Part shown: positions 1 through 13,183 of the stretch, in pieces | How the letters are laid out: every line of letters starts with the position of its first letter | How positions within the stretch are numbered: the first letter of the stretch is position 1 | DNA from: Manduca sexta | Lineage: Eukaryota > Arthropoda > Insecta > Lepidoptera > Sphingidae | Direction: 5' to 3' | Length of the DNA stretch: 64,000 nucleotides | Assembly (NCBI RefSeq): GCF_014839805.1 | Contig: NC_051117.1 | Span: 7,812,001 to 7,876,000 of the forward strand | Position numbers and translations under genes: made by a program | The notes under the pieces: model-generated | Databases searched by the model: none | What the model was told of the DNA's origin: nothing | Seen by the model: the letters and a program-made list of their open reading frames with translations, nothing else

Positions 1-2439
1 AATTTATGTAATACTACATTTACAACAATTTGTGTCTTATAAAGACCTAACTCACTATATCAAATTATTTATTTATTTACATAGTCTTCACTTAGATTAA
101 CAATTAGTACTTAAAATATTGGTAACCTAGTTAAATTATAAACCACAGTAAACACAAAATCATATATTTATACACATTATTTTAATACCTCTTCTGACAA
201 TGAATGCTGAAAAGATGCACCTATAAAATCCATAATCTACATGACTTCATAAACTACATCACATCACATTATCGATAACCAACATCAAAAACATCGACAT
301 CCACACATCCCTAAACTAACCAACTGCCGAAAACCGGTCAGGTCAGTTCGCAATGCACAATACCCGACCCATTGGATACTTAAATAGGTCCAAATATTAT
401 AATGTAATGCAATATTATTACCGGCCCCGCCGTGACCAACCCTTTGCTGTCTTTGTTATGAGCAGACAACCGGTAAGACGAGTTACGTATTCAGTTGATA
501 CCTGGCCATCATACATTCGTGTTGTTAATTAGTGTTGCTGTAAATTAAAAATAAAAGTGAGGTTATTAATGCGCCATTTTGAAAACATATATAACCTTAT
601 TTTAAAGGTTAGAAAGGAGGTTGTATGTTTGAGAACGATCTCTAATTTCAAATATAGAAGACTAGTTCAAAGACGGTGAGTGATTTTTTTTAAGTTTTTA
701 ATTTGTATTACGCTATAGTTAAGGATTGAATATTTAGTATAAGGCTAAAGAGTGAATCAACGGTTTGACATAAGTGAATTTAAATTTCAACCTAATGACA
801 AAAACAATAAGGTTGGTAATACTTTTAATTGCTCAAACTGTACAAATATTCCAGAATATTTTTAATCATATAATGACCATTATTTCTCGTTGTCGATGAT
901 TAGCAATTTAAATTAAAAATTATCATTCATCCTATAATGTTCTTATAAGTAAAAAAACGGTCAAAGATAATAAAAAAATTCAAACATAGAACATTTTTAA
1001 AATAATGCCGTTATCACTATTTTTGCCTCCCTCCACCCTTTGGTTATCGATTGTATTTTTTCCCCATCGAAGCCCCTCATTGGTAGACATTTTTGTTCGA
1101 AATTCAAAAGCTTTTTCTGTTGTAGGCGTCTTTGGGGGCGGAATGGCGTAGGGTGGCGCAAAAATGGCGAACCGCGGCCTTTCTTAAAAATAATGTCGGA
1201 TTACTTTTATTACAAAGGTCTTTCGCTCCGAGTAAAATTTTATTTTTAATAACCAAATGCGGAATTTTGGTTATATAGAATGTATTTTAATTATTAACCT
1301 CAACCTATAGAATAGTTTCATTTTATAAATTTCGTCTTATTTTACGTTTGAAATAGAGTTTACAAAAAAAATCAAACTTCAATAATCTCTAACATCTACT
1401 GAACTACATAATATTAGTACTATTCATAAGCTAAATCTGTTTTCATTTTGTATGAATTGACCATAAACAATCTTAAAATGTTTTTCGAAACGAACGAAAC
1501 CCTTTAACGTAATCGCGAAGTCCATCAAAACTCCGTGATGATCACAAATAATATAATTATGCGAAGTCTTGAGATAGGGCGGGTAAAAAACTTGGAGGCA
1601 TCGTGAAAAGGGTGCCGCGATTGATTTTATTTGCAAGAAGACACGATTTTTTAATTAAAATTTTACGAATGTTTTAATGATCTTCCTGCTACGACAGAAC
1701 GGTTAAGTTAAAAAAAAATGTATGTACACTTACATTATGTAATACATTTACTTGCATGTTATTTTTCTTTATTTTAAGGAATTATTTTTCATGTCGTAAT
1801 ATGATGCATTCATGATTGTAACCTGTTTTGTGTTTAATAAACAAATAAAATAGAAAAAAAAATTTATCAAATATAAAATAATACATTATATAGTAACAAA
1901 GATGATGGTAATTTACCTATAACTAATAAACATATAAATTCGTGTTTAAATCTATTTAAATCGAAATTAAAATATTTACATACCTCCTAAAAAAATATGT
2001 AAAAAATATAACTCAACTTCTGATCGACGTGGGTTCGTTATTTTATACGTAAATAATGAGATAAACGCTTGATTTCTTTTACAAATCTCACTTAACACGC
2101 TGCGCCGAGAAACTTCCAAATTAATAATTAGCGAGGCTAAATTTTGAAACCGTTTTGGCGGACATTTTTCAAAGTGTCACTTCGATAGGTCGCCGAGAAA
2201 ACTTTCCGATCCAATTTACTGTTTAATGGCTCCCATTTGTTCGAAAAACATCGACGCTGGGAGTTGAGCTGCCGGCTATGTGCAGACATATTGAAAATGA
2301 TCATGCACGCGATCTCTTTTTATAACTATATGAATCAAAATAGACAATTAGAAAATATATAGGTAAATATGATCTAAAAATATGAAAGAAATATGTATAC
2401 CATAATAAAGTATTAAAGTCATACCATAATACCGTCAAA
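1..2439. other. Non-coding AT-rich DNA with GC-richer islands
   Basis: No gene is supported. About 420-676 is less AT-rich, contains 'gcgccattttgaaaac' and ends in a strong donor-like 'aagacg|gtgagtg'; it could be an untranslated first exon, but nothing proves it. Another island lies at about 2095-2290. Confidence 0.4.
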
Positions 2440-2790
2440 GTGACGATAGCCTAGTTGGGTGAGTAACGGACTGCCAAGACGAATGTCCACAGGTTCAAAT
2501 CCCAAGGGGGCACACACCTATGACTTTTCTAAAATCATGTGTGTATTCTTTGTGAATTTATCGTTCGCTTTAACGGTGAAGGAAAACATCGTGAGGGTTT
2601 CCTCACATCTGAGAATATCACTGCACATCTCAGAAGTTCTCTATAGGAATTTCGAAGGTGTGTGAAGTCTACCAATCCGCACTAGGCTAGCGTGGTGGAC
2701 TAAGGCCTAATCCCTCTCAGTAGTAGAGCTCTCTTGCTCAGCAGTGGGCAAGTATATAATACAGGGCTGATATTATTATTTATTATTAAT
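2440..2790 (+). repeat. tRNA-derived SINE, near full length (SINE-E)
   Basis: The head 'tagcctagttgg' (A-box-like, 2447) and 'ggttcaaatcc' (B-box-like, 2492) show a tRNA origin. The body has 'gtgaaggaaaacatcgtgag' and 'gcagtgggcaagtatataat', also found at 25208-25295, 36885-37083 and, inverted, 58320-58600. The tail is a run of 'att' repeats. Confidence 0.8.
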
Positions 2791-2891
2791 GAAGTATTTA
2801 TTGATAATATCTATATTATAAGTGGGGATATCGGATTTTTAGTTAGTTATATAGTACGACCCACGGAATCGAACTGTTATTTGTAGACGTA

Positions 2892-3161
2892 TCCTGCTAA
2901 TATTATAAATGCAAGTTTGTAAGAATGGATGTATAGATGTATGTATGTTTGTTCCTCTTTCACGAAAAATCTACTGAACGGATTTGGGTGAAACTTTACA
3001 GTAACATTAGTTATACATAAGACTAACACATAGGCTACAATTTATAATGATTTTGTCTACTTTGATCATAATATAACGATACATATCATATATAAATCAT
3101 AGAATAAATTGTTATTCCAGAAACCTCATTCACGCGGGTGAAGCAGCGAGTAAAAGTTAGT
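2892..3161 (+). mobile_element. Non-autonomous Helitron-like element
   Basis: Starts 'tcctgctaatattataaatg' and ends 'cgcgggtgaagcagcgagt' then 'aaaagttagt', fitting a degenerate form of the common lepidopteran TC...CTAGT termini. Transposition mechanism is inferred from the ends only. Confidence 0.5.
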
Positions 3162-6100
3162 AATAATATAATTTAATGATGATTGATAGACTTGTTGTGG
3201 ACATGAAACCAGTAAATGGAAAAAATCATTTTCCTTACTTGAATGAAATTAAACAAAACATATATTAACCCTAAAGCTAGAGACACCTACGATATGGTAT
3301 GTGTTTTACCCTAATAAATCCTGTGAGACGATTAACATAATATAGTCTTATATGTTTTAAATAAAATTCTAAACATAACAAACTGACGATAAATTGGAAA
3401 GTAAAAATATATATCGATAGAAATTAATGAATAACTCAGAATCTAAGTTATTTATTAAACGCCATAAAAATTACAAAGATCCTCCCCGGGAATGGTATCC
3501 GTGGCTCCTGCTGTTTCAAATCACCCGCTCTCCGCACCGTTAAAGTTGATGCACCTTATAAGCACCTGTAATATAAATAAATAATTTAGGAAAATATCTG
3601 AACCCGTTTATAGATACATTTTTTTATTTTTTGTCAATTATTATTAGACCTTCAGTTTTCGTACGAAATATAGTTATCCCACGTCAATCTACACAATTAT
3701 CCAGAACATTCCTTGTTTTAAAACACATGTATACAAATAATTTATAAGAAACGTTATGTTTTTAATAAGCACTCTTCCCATTTCAACCGATTATTTTTAC
3801 GTTAAACATAAACCTAAACAAAGAAGAACAGAAAACAAATCAAAACAATTCTTCGCTACGCTCGCTTTCTCCCTTAAAATATTATTATATCTAAAATTGC
3901 TGATAACAAGAAACGAACGGCGGTAAAAATATTAATTCCAAGCGGGGGAAGACGGCACCCTCTCTGCTGACTTTTTTGACGCCCACTAGCCCTTTTTTCG
4001 AGGGGGGTGTTTTGCAATTTAAATTTTATCTTTTGGTAATGAGACGGTGGATTTCACTAGCTCTAAATGCGAGTGGATTATGCCGTCTTTAATTGTATTT
4101 TTTCTATCGATTGGTGCGAGTTTAGGGGACTTCTGCGCATTTGTGCTTATTTTGAAACGTTTAGAGTGTCTATTTAATGGTAAATGCGATATGGATATGT
4201 TTTTAAATATATATGCTGACTTATTCCAATAAGAATTGTATTATCGGTGTAGTCCAATTTAAACTCCTCTGACCAATACAATCAAGTTTTATCCTCAATT
4301 TTGCAAAAGGTTATAAAAAAATGTAAAGTAAACACTACGCCAGTCAACTAACTGATGTATTCTAGTTGAACAGGAGACCTATTTAGTGCTTAACTATAAT
4401 CCCAATTCTTTCTAAAACTCGGTCAAGTTATAAACGTCAATTATATTATAAGAAACTCGACAACCCTATCTACGTACGTATACCGTTCCGTTTCAACCCA
4501 TTTCTTGTAAATTGTTCTTGATTATTTTCAAATACGAAAAACAAAATTCTTCCTTGATTTCTCTTGGTAACATAGATAATTATATTCGAAATTCATTAAG
4601 CCCGATTCAGCGTAACAAGGGGGCACCATTACTGGATTTTATTTTATTATTTCTGAGTATTTTCCTTGTATTCCTTTGTATCGTTTTACATAGATTGTGA
4701 TTGACTTTATGTATCAGACATTTATTTAATGATTTATATAGAAATGATTCCTTATATTAATTAGAAATATTGTCTTTACCATACATAATATTATATAGTC
4801 TATAGCCTTTTTCGATGAATAGGCAATCCAACACTATTTTTTCAATTCGTACCAGTAGTTCCTGAGATTAGCGCGATCAAACAAATTCTTCAGCTTTATA
4901 TAATAGTATAGATCGATATAAATTTACTTTTTTGAAATAGACTCAAACCATTGTCTATAACATTTATTTTTTTATTATCATTTAGAATACAAATCGAATA
5001 AAGGCTGAACAACTCGCACGACACCGCGCCGCGAAAATTAAAAAGTTAAAACGTTTAAACCCCAAAATGGCGGTGAATAGTTCGACCGCGGATCGCGAGC
5101 GAAAGTTACTTGAAACTTTTACATTTGGCGAGCGGCTGAGCGCGGAATTTTTCACCGGCCAAGTTCACCAAGTGCGGAACTGTTTAATAGTCTAACTTTG
5201 TGAGTTTTAACTCGTTCGCCACTAAAAAGTGGTAAAAAAACTTTATTTGACTGTGATTGATGATATTTAACTCAGTCCGCGTAGTAGCGTTCAGTTTGCA
5301 AAAAGATTTCTCGTCAAGTTTAGTTAATGATGTAGAGCTCTGGTATATCTGAGATAGCAGAGTACTATCTGTACGTAATTAGGGCTCTATGTATACTATT
5401 GTAAAAAATATTTTTTAAAAAAATACAATTAAAATTACTTATTAGCAATGCCAGTAGTTAAATACCAAATAATATAATATTACAAACATTTCAAAAACCT
5501 TTCCATTAAGGACTAAACTTCCAAAGGGGTATTTTGCTAGCTCTATCTCATTCTTGACATCCATATTTACATTCGTACTCTTTACTACATTTGACATACC
5601 GTTTTTTTTTGTTGTCGCGGCAAAGGTCCCTTAATACTACTGCCAGGCTTTCTTTTATATAACATTTGACCTATCCCAGCTTCGTAAGAATAGCACTGAA
5701 CTATAGCCAAATGACTGATGGTCCAATCACTAACCAACTTAACACGATCACCCGCTGGGGTAAAGTAAATTATACCTAAATTTCATTAGTCACTTCCGAC
5801 AAATCCACAACGAACATATGTTCACACATCCATTCATAGGTTATGCTTTTCATTTTTTTTATTACCTTTCTTTTAGATATCAAAAACGTTCCATTCCACA
5901 ATAACTTAATTTTCGAATTCATTCAAATAATATTTCCATGGTCGATTTAATCCGGCTGGCATTTTATAAAAAAAATGAGCTGTCTTGGACATTTGACGCT
6001 ATTTGAAAATATTTAATTGTTGCTAATCCTAATATTTTTCGTTAATCACCTACACATTTTTGGACAAAATCAAACTACAGTGAAAACTGGATATGGACGT

Positions 6101-8551
6101 TATACAAGATAGTCGTTATAAACGAGACTCTTTTTCTATACTTGAATTTGTCGGACGTTCCATTTAGTTGTTAAAACCGATAGTCGTTGTAACCGAATTC
6201 GCTATAACCGTTTTCCACTGAAGATACATACATTACCATACCAGTTCCAAGGTATACAAAACCTCCGTGTGCACAGACAGGTTAAAAATTACCTTAGTTC
6301 TAAACTCGTCGCTCTTGGCCCGGCCGGAAGTGACGTAATAGCTGTGTTCCGGCGAAGCAGGATGTACCGGCGGATGTTGTAGTCACAATAAACGAACCAT
6401 ATTATAAGTTAACGAAGTTATAGTGACCGTGAAGGCTAGAACGCGATATGCCTTAATGTAATAATTTATCAGCACCGTGTGATCGGTTAATGACATTTTG
6501 TACCGGGGTCTAGAAGTCTACTCGGTGACCATCCATGCCCAATTAAATTACCTAACTAAACAGCTAATATGAACGAAAACCTTTTTGATCATAATGGCAC
6601 ATGCAAATAAAAAAAAACGATTTATGTAACGAATTCTTATTTTGAATTTGATCTTCAAATTACGCTACCTTATCTAACAATGCAACGAATGTACGTTAAA
6701 CCTCTTTGCTCAGACTGGCCACATAACACAGGCGTCAAAAAAATTTTTTTTTTAATATTTAGAATGATTTTGCCTCTGCATTTTTTAAACCGTAAATTTG
6801 AAACTAAACGTGTTGTTATTTTTAATTATTGTGAAAATGAATGTTTCGGTAAGTAATAATTCAATAATAAAATTACTTTGCTTACATATTTCATCGTAAA
6901 TGCAATAGATACCCAAAATGGTCTAAAAAATTAACGTGTAATGGTAATGCTTAAGTTTCCTAACTATAGAGAAACGAAGCATCAAATACAATATTTTATC
7001 TTCAAATAATGTTAGAAAACCGATTTCAACGGAGCATAAATCCAATAAATTAGTCCATAAATGAACTTTAACTTAAAATACATCTAGAGAATTCAACATT
7101 TTTCACTCCGCCGTTCCTACGCAATGCAAAAACGACTCTATCCCTACATATTTGAGTTGAAACTCGCCCACAAAATAATGTTCAATAATACAGAACTTTC
7201 TTAAGTTGGTCTCCAGCAATTATTCTTGAAAATGGCGCCAGAAAAAGTAGGGGATTTCAAAGGATTGGGCCAATTTAGATTTATTTTTCTCCCTTTTAGG
7301 GGGTTCGCAGACGGAAAGTTTTGTTGCCACCAGATAGGGAGGTTCGGTGCGGTATAGCTACGAGTAAGTATTAATAATATTATAATAACAACACCCAAAT
7401 CAAAATATGTGATTTCTAGTTCTTTGGCTAGATAATGTATGTTTAATTTGAGCTTATGACTATCTGTAATAGGGATATTGATAGAGTCTTAAAAATATCT
7501 TAAAAGCTTAAATGCGCATTTGAATATATATTTTGAAAGTCAATACTCAAATAATTATTCTTTATAAATCGTACTTCTGTCAATAAAATCTCTTCCTTCT
7601 CCACAATCTGATTCCAATAAGACTTAATTCTAACAAGAACTTCAAGAATCGAATGTGCTGTTATTAGAATTAAATCGAAAATAATATATTCTTCGAAATA
7701 TAACATACTTATATCTTATATATTATGACGTGGGTTATTTCTAACCAAACTTCGATTAAAAATAAATGTGTTATTTTTTTGAGTTTTCTGTGACGTATAT
7801 ATTTTTTTAATATATTCACATGTCATTTTTTATCATAATATTTTACTTATGCCAACAAACACCTATTAATATAACAAAATTACAAGTAACTTTCTCCCCG
7901 CCATACCAATAATAATTTAGTGCAGATAAAAAATAAAATAGGGTGCTTACCCCGTGTAAAAACTCCTTCGACTTCACAATATCATCCCTTAGGTAACGCC
8001 ACCCTTACCTATGTATACAATCATGTACGACAATGGTACACGATGGGGGATTTTTTATCTGTTCTTAAAATGTTCAAAAAAGTTTTGATTGGTGTTTAAT
8101 TTTTTTTTCTCTCTATAACGTGTGTGGCCAGTATTAATAAAAAAAAAATATAAGATTTAAATTTCAATAGAATAACATTTTTAATACTATTAGAGTCTAT
8201 AAGTAATATAATATTAAGACACGCTCTCTATCAAATACAAAGAGTTCTAAGGTATTTAGAGCAGACATTGGGAAGATTATCATACAAAAATTTTGCGCTT
8301 ATGTGATGGTTACTTAATCTACCGTGAAAGCAAAACATCAATATAAAATACTTCATATTTTTTCCATATCATGATTTGCACATTTTTAATGCGAATATTA
8401 GCATATTTTCTGTTAATATATTATTTTTGTATTAATATCTAAGGACGTTGAGACATTTCAAATAAGACAGCGACGTATCACCAATTGCTAATAACTTTTA
8501 TAACAAAAATTTGGCCCTGATATCCGGTTTATAACTAATTATATCGTTTAA
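3162..8551. other. Gene-free stretch with possible regulatory islands
   Basis: Mostly AT-rich. Islands at about 3930-4150, 5010-5230 (with 'aaaatggcggtgaatag' and 'gatcgcgagcgaaag') and 7090-7350 differ from the background and from the repeats. A Helitron-like scrap ('cctgagattagcgcg') is at about 4860-4915. Confidence 0.35.
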
Positions 8552-8820
8552 AGTTATAGCTTAAGGTCCATTTTCATACATTTTGTTTCACCTTTAATCT
8601 GGGTAACTAAACAAGTATTGAAAAGTAAAGAATTTAATATGACGAAATTTTAAAGGCCGAAATATCCATGCATATTAATTATTTTTACGTTTTTCTTTCA
8701 ACTGCGAGAACTAATCACTAACTAGACGTGAATTTAAATTCTTTACTTGCCAATACTTGTTTAGTTACCCAGATTAAAGGTGAAACAAAATGTATGAAAA
8801 ATGGACCTTAAGCTATAACC
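8552..8820. mobile_element. Foldback MITE with about 85-nt inverted arms
   Basis: Left arm 'gttatagcttaaggtccatt' ... 'aactaaacaagtattg'; right arm 'caatacttgtttagtt' ... 'atggaccttaagctataac'. The arms are nearly perfect, suggesting a recent insertion. Confidence 0.85.
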
Positions 8821-10224
8821 TTAATGTCTTTAGTCGAATATAAGTTTTTTCACAGTCCCTGTGCCAATACCTAATGTATCCCTTTGCGGAAGAAATTTCA
8901 GGTGTTCTCTACAGTCGCTCGCTCTAACGTAACTTAGGCAAATAATTAAATTCCGTACATCCATCCTACATTATCTCTTTAAAACACTGACAAGCCTTAA
9001 TTATTTAGTAAATGATTCTTTAAGAAAATAGATAACTAAATATGATTGTTAAACGTGCCATAAACAAAAAAAAACAAAAGAGGGTAGGAACATATTTCTG
9101 GGGGTTAGCGGAAACGGATGGAGACAGCAGACAGACCGTCTTCTGGACCACAGCCAACGCACGAGCTCGTAAACAATCCAGGGGATTCTTTTTATTTTCC
9201 CCTGTTTAGAATAAAATAAGAATTATTTGTTAAGATTTTACGGTTGTTCGAATTATTTGTATTTTTTTTTTTATGATATTTCCAGTTGTTCATCTCGTGT
9301 AAATAAAAATCCTAAGTCAGGTAGGATTGCGTATTTCTAGAAATACATAATATATTATATTATTATATTTATATTCTCTGACGAGTATGCAATAGAACTA
9401 AAGACATTTTGTTCCTCGATATTAAAAACGAAAAAGTAATCGGAAATGAAGAATTCTTAAATATGAAGGTTCACTTACGAATTTTCCTTTTATCTTTAAA
9501 ACGACTTGCCTAGACAATTATTTTTTGCATCCTTGAAAAAACGGAGGTGCTTGTCCTAGTACCGAATCCGAGACAACCAACTCAACAACCCGTTCCATTC
9601 CACCATACTATTACCACTCCAATTCCATATAAAACCTAATAATTGTACAAAAAAAGACCCAAACGGAAGTCCCCACAATTAAACGTACTAACACGTAAAC
9701 ATTTAAACATAATAAAATGGCAATAAAAACTTAATACAAAACGCAATTAAAGCTAATTTTAAACATCCAAAGCGTTGTACCTGTCTCGTGGAACATTATT
9801 TTTCTTGTAACAAGGCGTCCTCTCGTTCCCTCCTTAAATTAAAAACAATTATGAGCGGGGAGGCGCGGGCCGGGGCGGAGGCGGGAGGGAGCTCCGCGGG
9901 GACGGCCGGCGAAATGAAAAATTAAGACAATTTCCAGTTTTCACAGCAGCGCTTCGCCAGATATAGTTTCAGTGGACACACTTATATTTATAATTTAGCT
10001 GTTAAATCGAATTATGTTACATCTGCGTAGTCTGTTTTAGAAGTAAATCGTAACTGTCTATGATAAATACTCAATAATCCTTGTTTTCGATTGTACGAGA
10101 AATATATTAAATATCAATGAGGTTAAAATTTCGTTTTTTAAAGATGGTAAAAAGGCAATTAACCTTAATCAACTATAGTGTTTCGAATCAAACTTTTGAG
10201 AATGTCTCGGCATGTATATTACTG

Positions 10225-10545
10225 TGAATTTACTGGTGGTAGATCTCCAGTATGTGAGAGTCCGCCTGGGGTAGGTACCACCGCAATATTTATTTCAGCC
10301 GCCAAGCAATAGTGTGTAATCACTGTTGTGTTCCGGTTTAAAGGACGTTGTAGCCTGTGTAACTACTGGATATAATAACACTTAACATCTCATGTCTCAG
10401 GATGGCGAGCGCAGTGAAGTACCAAACAATACTTTATAATTCAAGGTGTTAGATGGTGTATCTATTGTTTATAGGCGTTAGTATCGCTTACCATCAGGCG
10501 AACGGCAAGCTGGTCTCGTCATTCAAAGTAATAAAAAAACATAGG
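10225..10545 (+). repeat. Retroposon family B copy
   Basis: Contains 'gtgagagtccgcctgg', 'aacatctcatgtctcagga' and 'caggcgaacggcaagctgg', ending in 'cattcaaagtaataaaaaaa'. Related copies are at 16432-16535, 22993-23277, 35462-35640 and 57781-58078. The A-rich 3' end and 5'-truncated copies indicate retroposition. Confidence 0.75.
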
Positions 10546-11029
10546 ACATAGAGTAACAATTGCAAGCTTTAATTGCATTCAGCACCTAATACTGAATTGT
10601 ATGTAGATTTATTCCGCCTCATATATTATTAGCAAGTAATTTAGTTTTGACTGAGTAGTTGTGTAGGTGGCTAGTTACGAATACTAAGTCAAATCGTGTG
10701 TGCAACATGCGTAGCGTTGTGCCGACGTCACATTGGAGTGAAATAAATATAGATGGAACGAAACAAGTACGACAAAATAGTAAAGACACCATAGTAGGTA
10801 TTCCATAGTGTAGTGTGTAGTGTATAATGAACTATGTGTTCTAGATACGTCTAATATTGTGGATGTTGATGGTGGTAGGATGTCTTTTATATCCGCGTGG
10901 ATAGCAATCACTGTAAAAGGTGTTAAACCCGCCATAGTGGCCCACGTAAGTGTGTCGCATTCCGGGACTAGCCTGTATATCCCTGGTTTTAAACAGACCG
11001 GCAAGAGAGAATCTTCCTATCTTTGATTT

Positions 11030-11335
11030 TGTACACTACCCTTTATGTAATAGCAAATAGTACGAAAAAGAAACCTACCTATCGAAACTGCATTTTTTTT
11101 AATAAAAGTGGCATTAATTTATATTCCAAATTTAACAAAGTGCAGGAGTGAGCACGTAGAATGAATATTGCTCCATCATTTCCTTTCTCACGCATGGTAA
11201 CCATCGATGACGTCACTTGAGTGTATTGCGTGACTTTTTTGTTTCTTGACACTTCCCTTTCTACAGAAACTCAATGCCTTATAACTTATTGAATTTTTAC
11301 CGGATTTTAATTAATCTTTCTATGTTATAATGTAT
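11030..11335. mobile_element. Old MITE family C copy
   Basis: Diverged match to the 49601 copy: 'tacgaaaaagaaacctacc', 'gatgacgtcac' and 'cttataacttattgaattttt'. Confidence 0.55.
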
Positions 11336-12887
11336 ATGGAGTAAATATCCGATATCCCTAAAGAATAGAAATTACTCAAATACCCTATTAAAGATAAACA
11401 TCTCTCATCAGTCAAGACTCTATCTACACTCTACACCACTTACCACGAGATGAATAGGGGACATTTTGCCGTGGTGTTAAAAAACTGTGTTTGTCCCTTA
11501 TATTAAACATTTTTGACCTACGGAACAAACTAACACAGTTCTAAAAAGCACCTAACAATTAATCAAACTTACAAATCAAACATAAAGAAATGACTTATTA
11601 ACTCAACAGAAATGTTCTTTATTCTTCGACCTAGATAAGGAAAAATATCAGATAAACAGACGGATCGCCTCCAGTTAAAGAAACAAATTAACGCGAACCC
11701 CAGACACCCTGCCACCCCGTTTGCGAAACAAAAAAACCAATAGAAAGAAATAGAAAACAACCCCCGCAAGTAAGAGTAAGACGAAGTATCGCCCCGCGAA
11801 AAATTAAGATTCAAATAGTAAGAAAATTAAAATTCGACGAGCGGTCAGCTGGACGTCCTTTTCTGTTTTTAGTTTGCTGTATATCGCCATCTCTGTCGCA
11901 CGCGTAAAAAAAGGGGCCGATTCGAGTTTCATTACTGGGGAGCTGTTAGGGTGATGACACGCGCCGAGGTTTTTAGCGATGAAAAAAACGCTAACGCTAT
12001 TTAGTATTATAAAGTTTTACGACAGCAAAAAATATAGAAGGTAGTTGATTGTACTTAGATATATTATTATATTTAACTTAATGTTTCATTCAAATAATTA
12101 ATACACAGTTGCAGTTTACCGAAATTCTCTTCCCCTTTAATATAAACTCTTTGTCTATTTTAACCAAATATAATATTTTTGCGTTATAGACTATGGTTTC
12201 CATACTTTACTTAGCAAAGCGGTAGCTTTATAAATATTCTAAGAGTTACTTTAATTACCAAAAATACAATTTTGCTGCCAATGGTCCATAATCTAACTGC
12301 TGAAAATCTTAATTAAGAGTATGATTGTCAAGCCGCTCAGGTTCTCGGCGTTAAACCGCCGCGTGTATTTGTGCCCTAAGTAAAAACTAACCTTATCGGA
12401 ATGGTAATGACAACGTTTGACGACAGAATGCTGTGTCTCGCGCAAAATTAAAATTACTGACTTACGCTTGTTCACAAAATTTTATTGTTTTCGAAAAAAG
12501 ATAATATAATATTTCATACATTTTATCAGATCAGATAATGTGGAAATGCTGCAAAGGCCTAAGTGCCTAAGTATAATGATTTCTTATGTTTTCGCGAATG
12601 TTAGACATTGAAATAAAACTATTTATGAATTTCATCAAGGTTATTTACTTTTTTATTTATCGGTCGAAAATAATAATATACATAACCGCGACAAAATCCG
12701 TAAATATTTTTATTTCAAGGCCTAATTAGGTTTTGTTTTTCTTTTAATTTCAAATTCAAAGTACCTGATGGTAAGCGCGATGCCGTCCAGATAAAGTGTG
12801 GAATGGCGACAGATGACTATCTCTTGCCATTCGACACGTACTAAGATGCTTCTTCACGCTACGGAGGAAGGAATCAGGATTATAGTA

Positions 12888-13183
12888 ATGCCGGCGCTAC
12901 ACACAGACAAATATTTGAACAAAGACTTTGCCACACATTTGAACACAATTACAGACACTGGCCAAATTTAAATTTTTATGGCTTTTACTTATAGGTATCC
13001 ATATAATCGGTTCTCCTTCAAGCAACTCGATAACTTTGGACGTTTTGATGAGTGGTGGAAAAACCGATAGCGAATGGCAAATACGCAAACATTTAAATAA
13101 ACTTTGTACAAATACGCAAATAGCCGTGCTACACATGAGTTCAAACAAGTCTTCAAATATTTTGCTATGTGTGGCGCCGGCAT
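12888..13183. mobile_element. MITE with 'atgccggcgc' terminal inverted repeats
   Basis: Ends 'atgccggcgctacacacag' and 'tatgtgtggcgccggcat', with inverted similarity reaching about 50 bases inward ('aaatatttga' on both sides). Open frames here are by-products. Confidence 0.7.

Noticed and set aside
2440..2510. tRNA gene
   Set aside because: A and B boxes are present but no complete cloverleaf can be drawn, and the sequence continues as a dispersed SINE with several copies.
10684..11026. Overlapping open frames on both strands
   Set aside because: They lie in a family-H retroposon-like piece and neighbouring repeat sequence.
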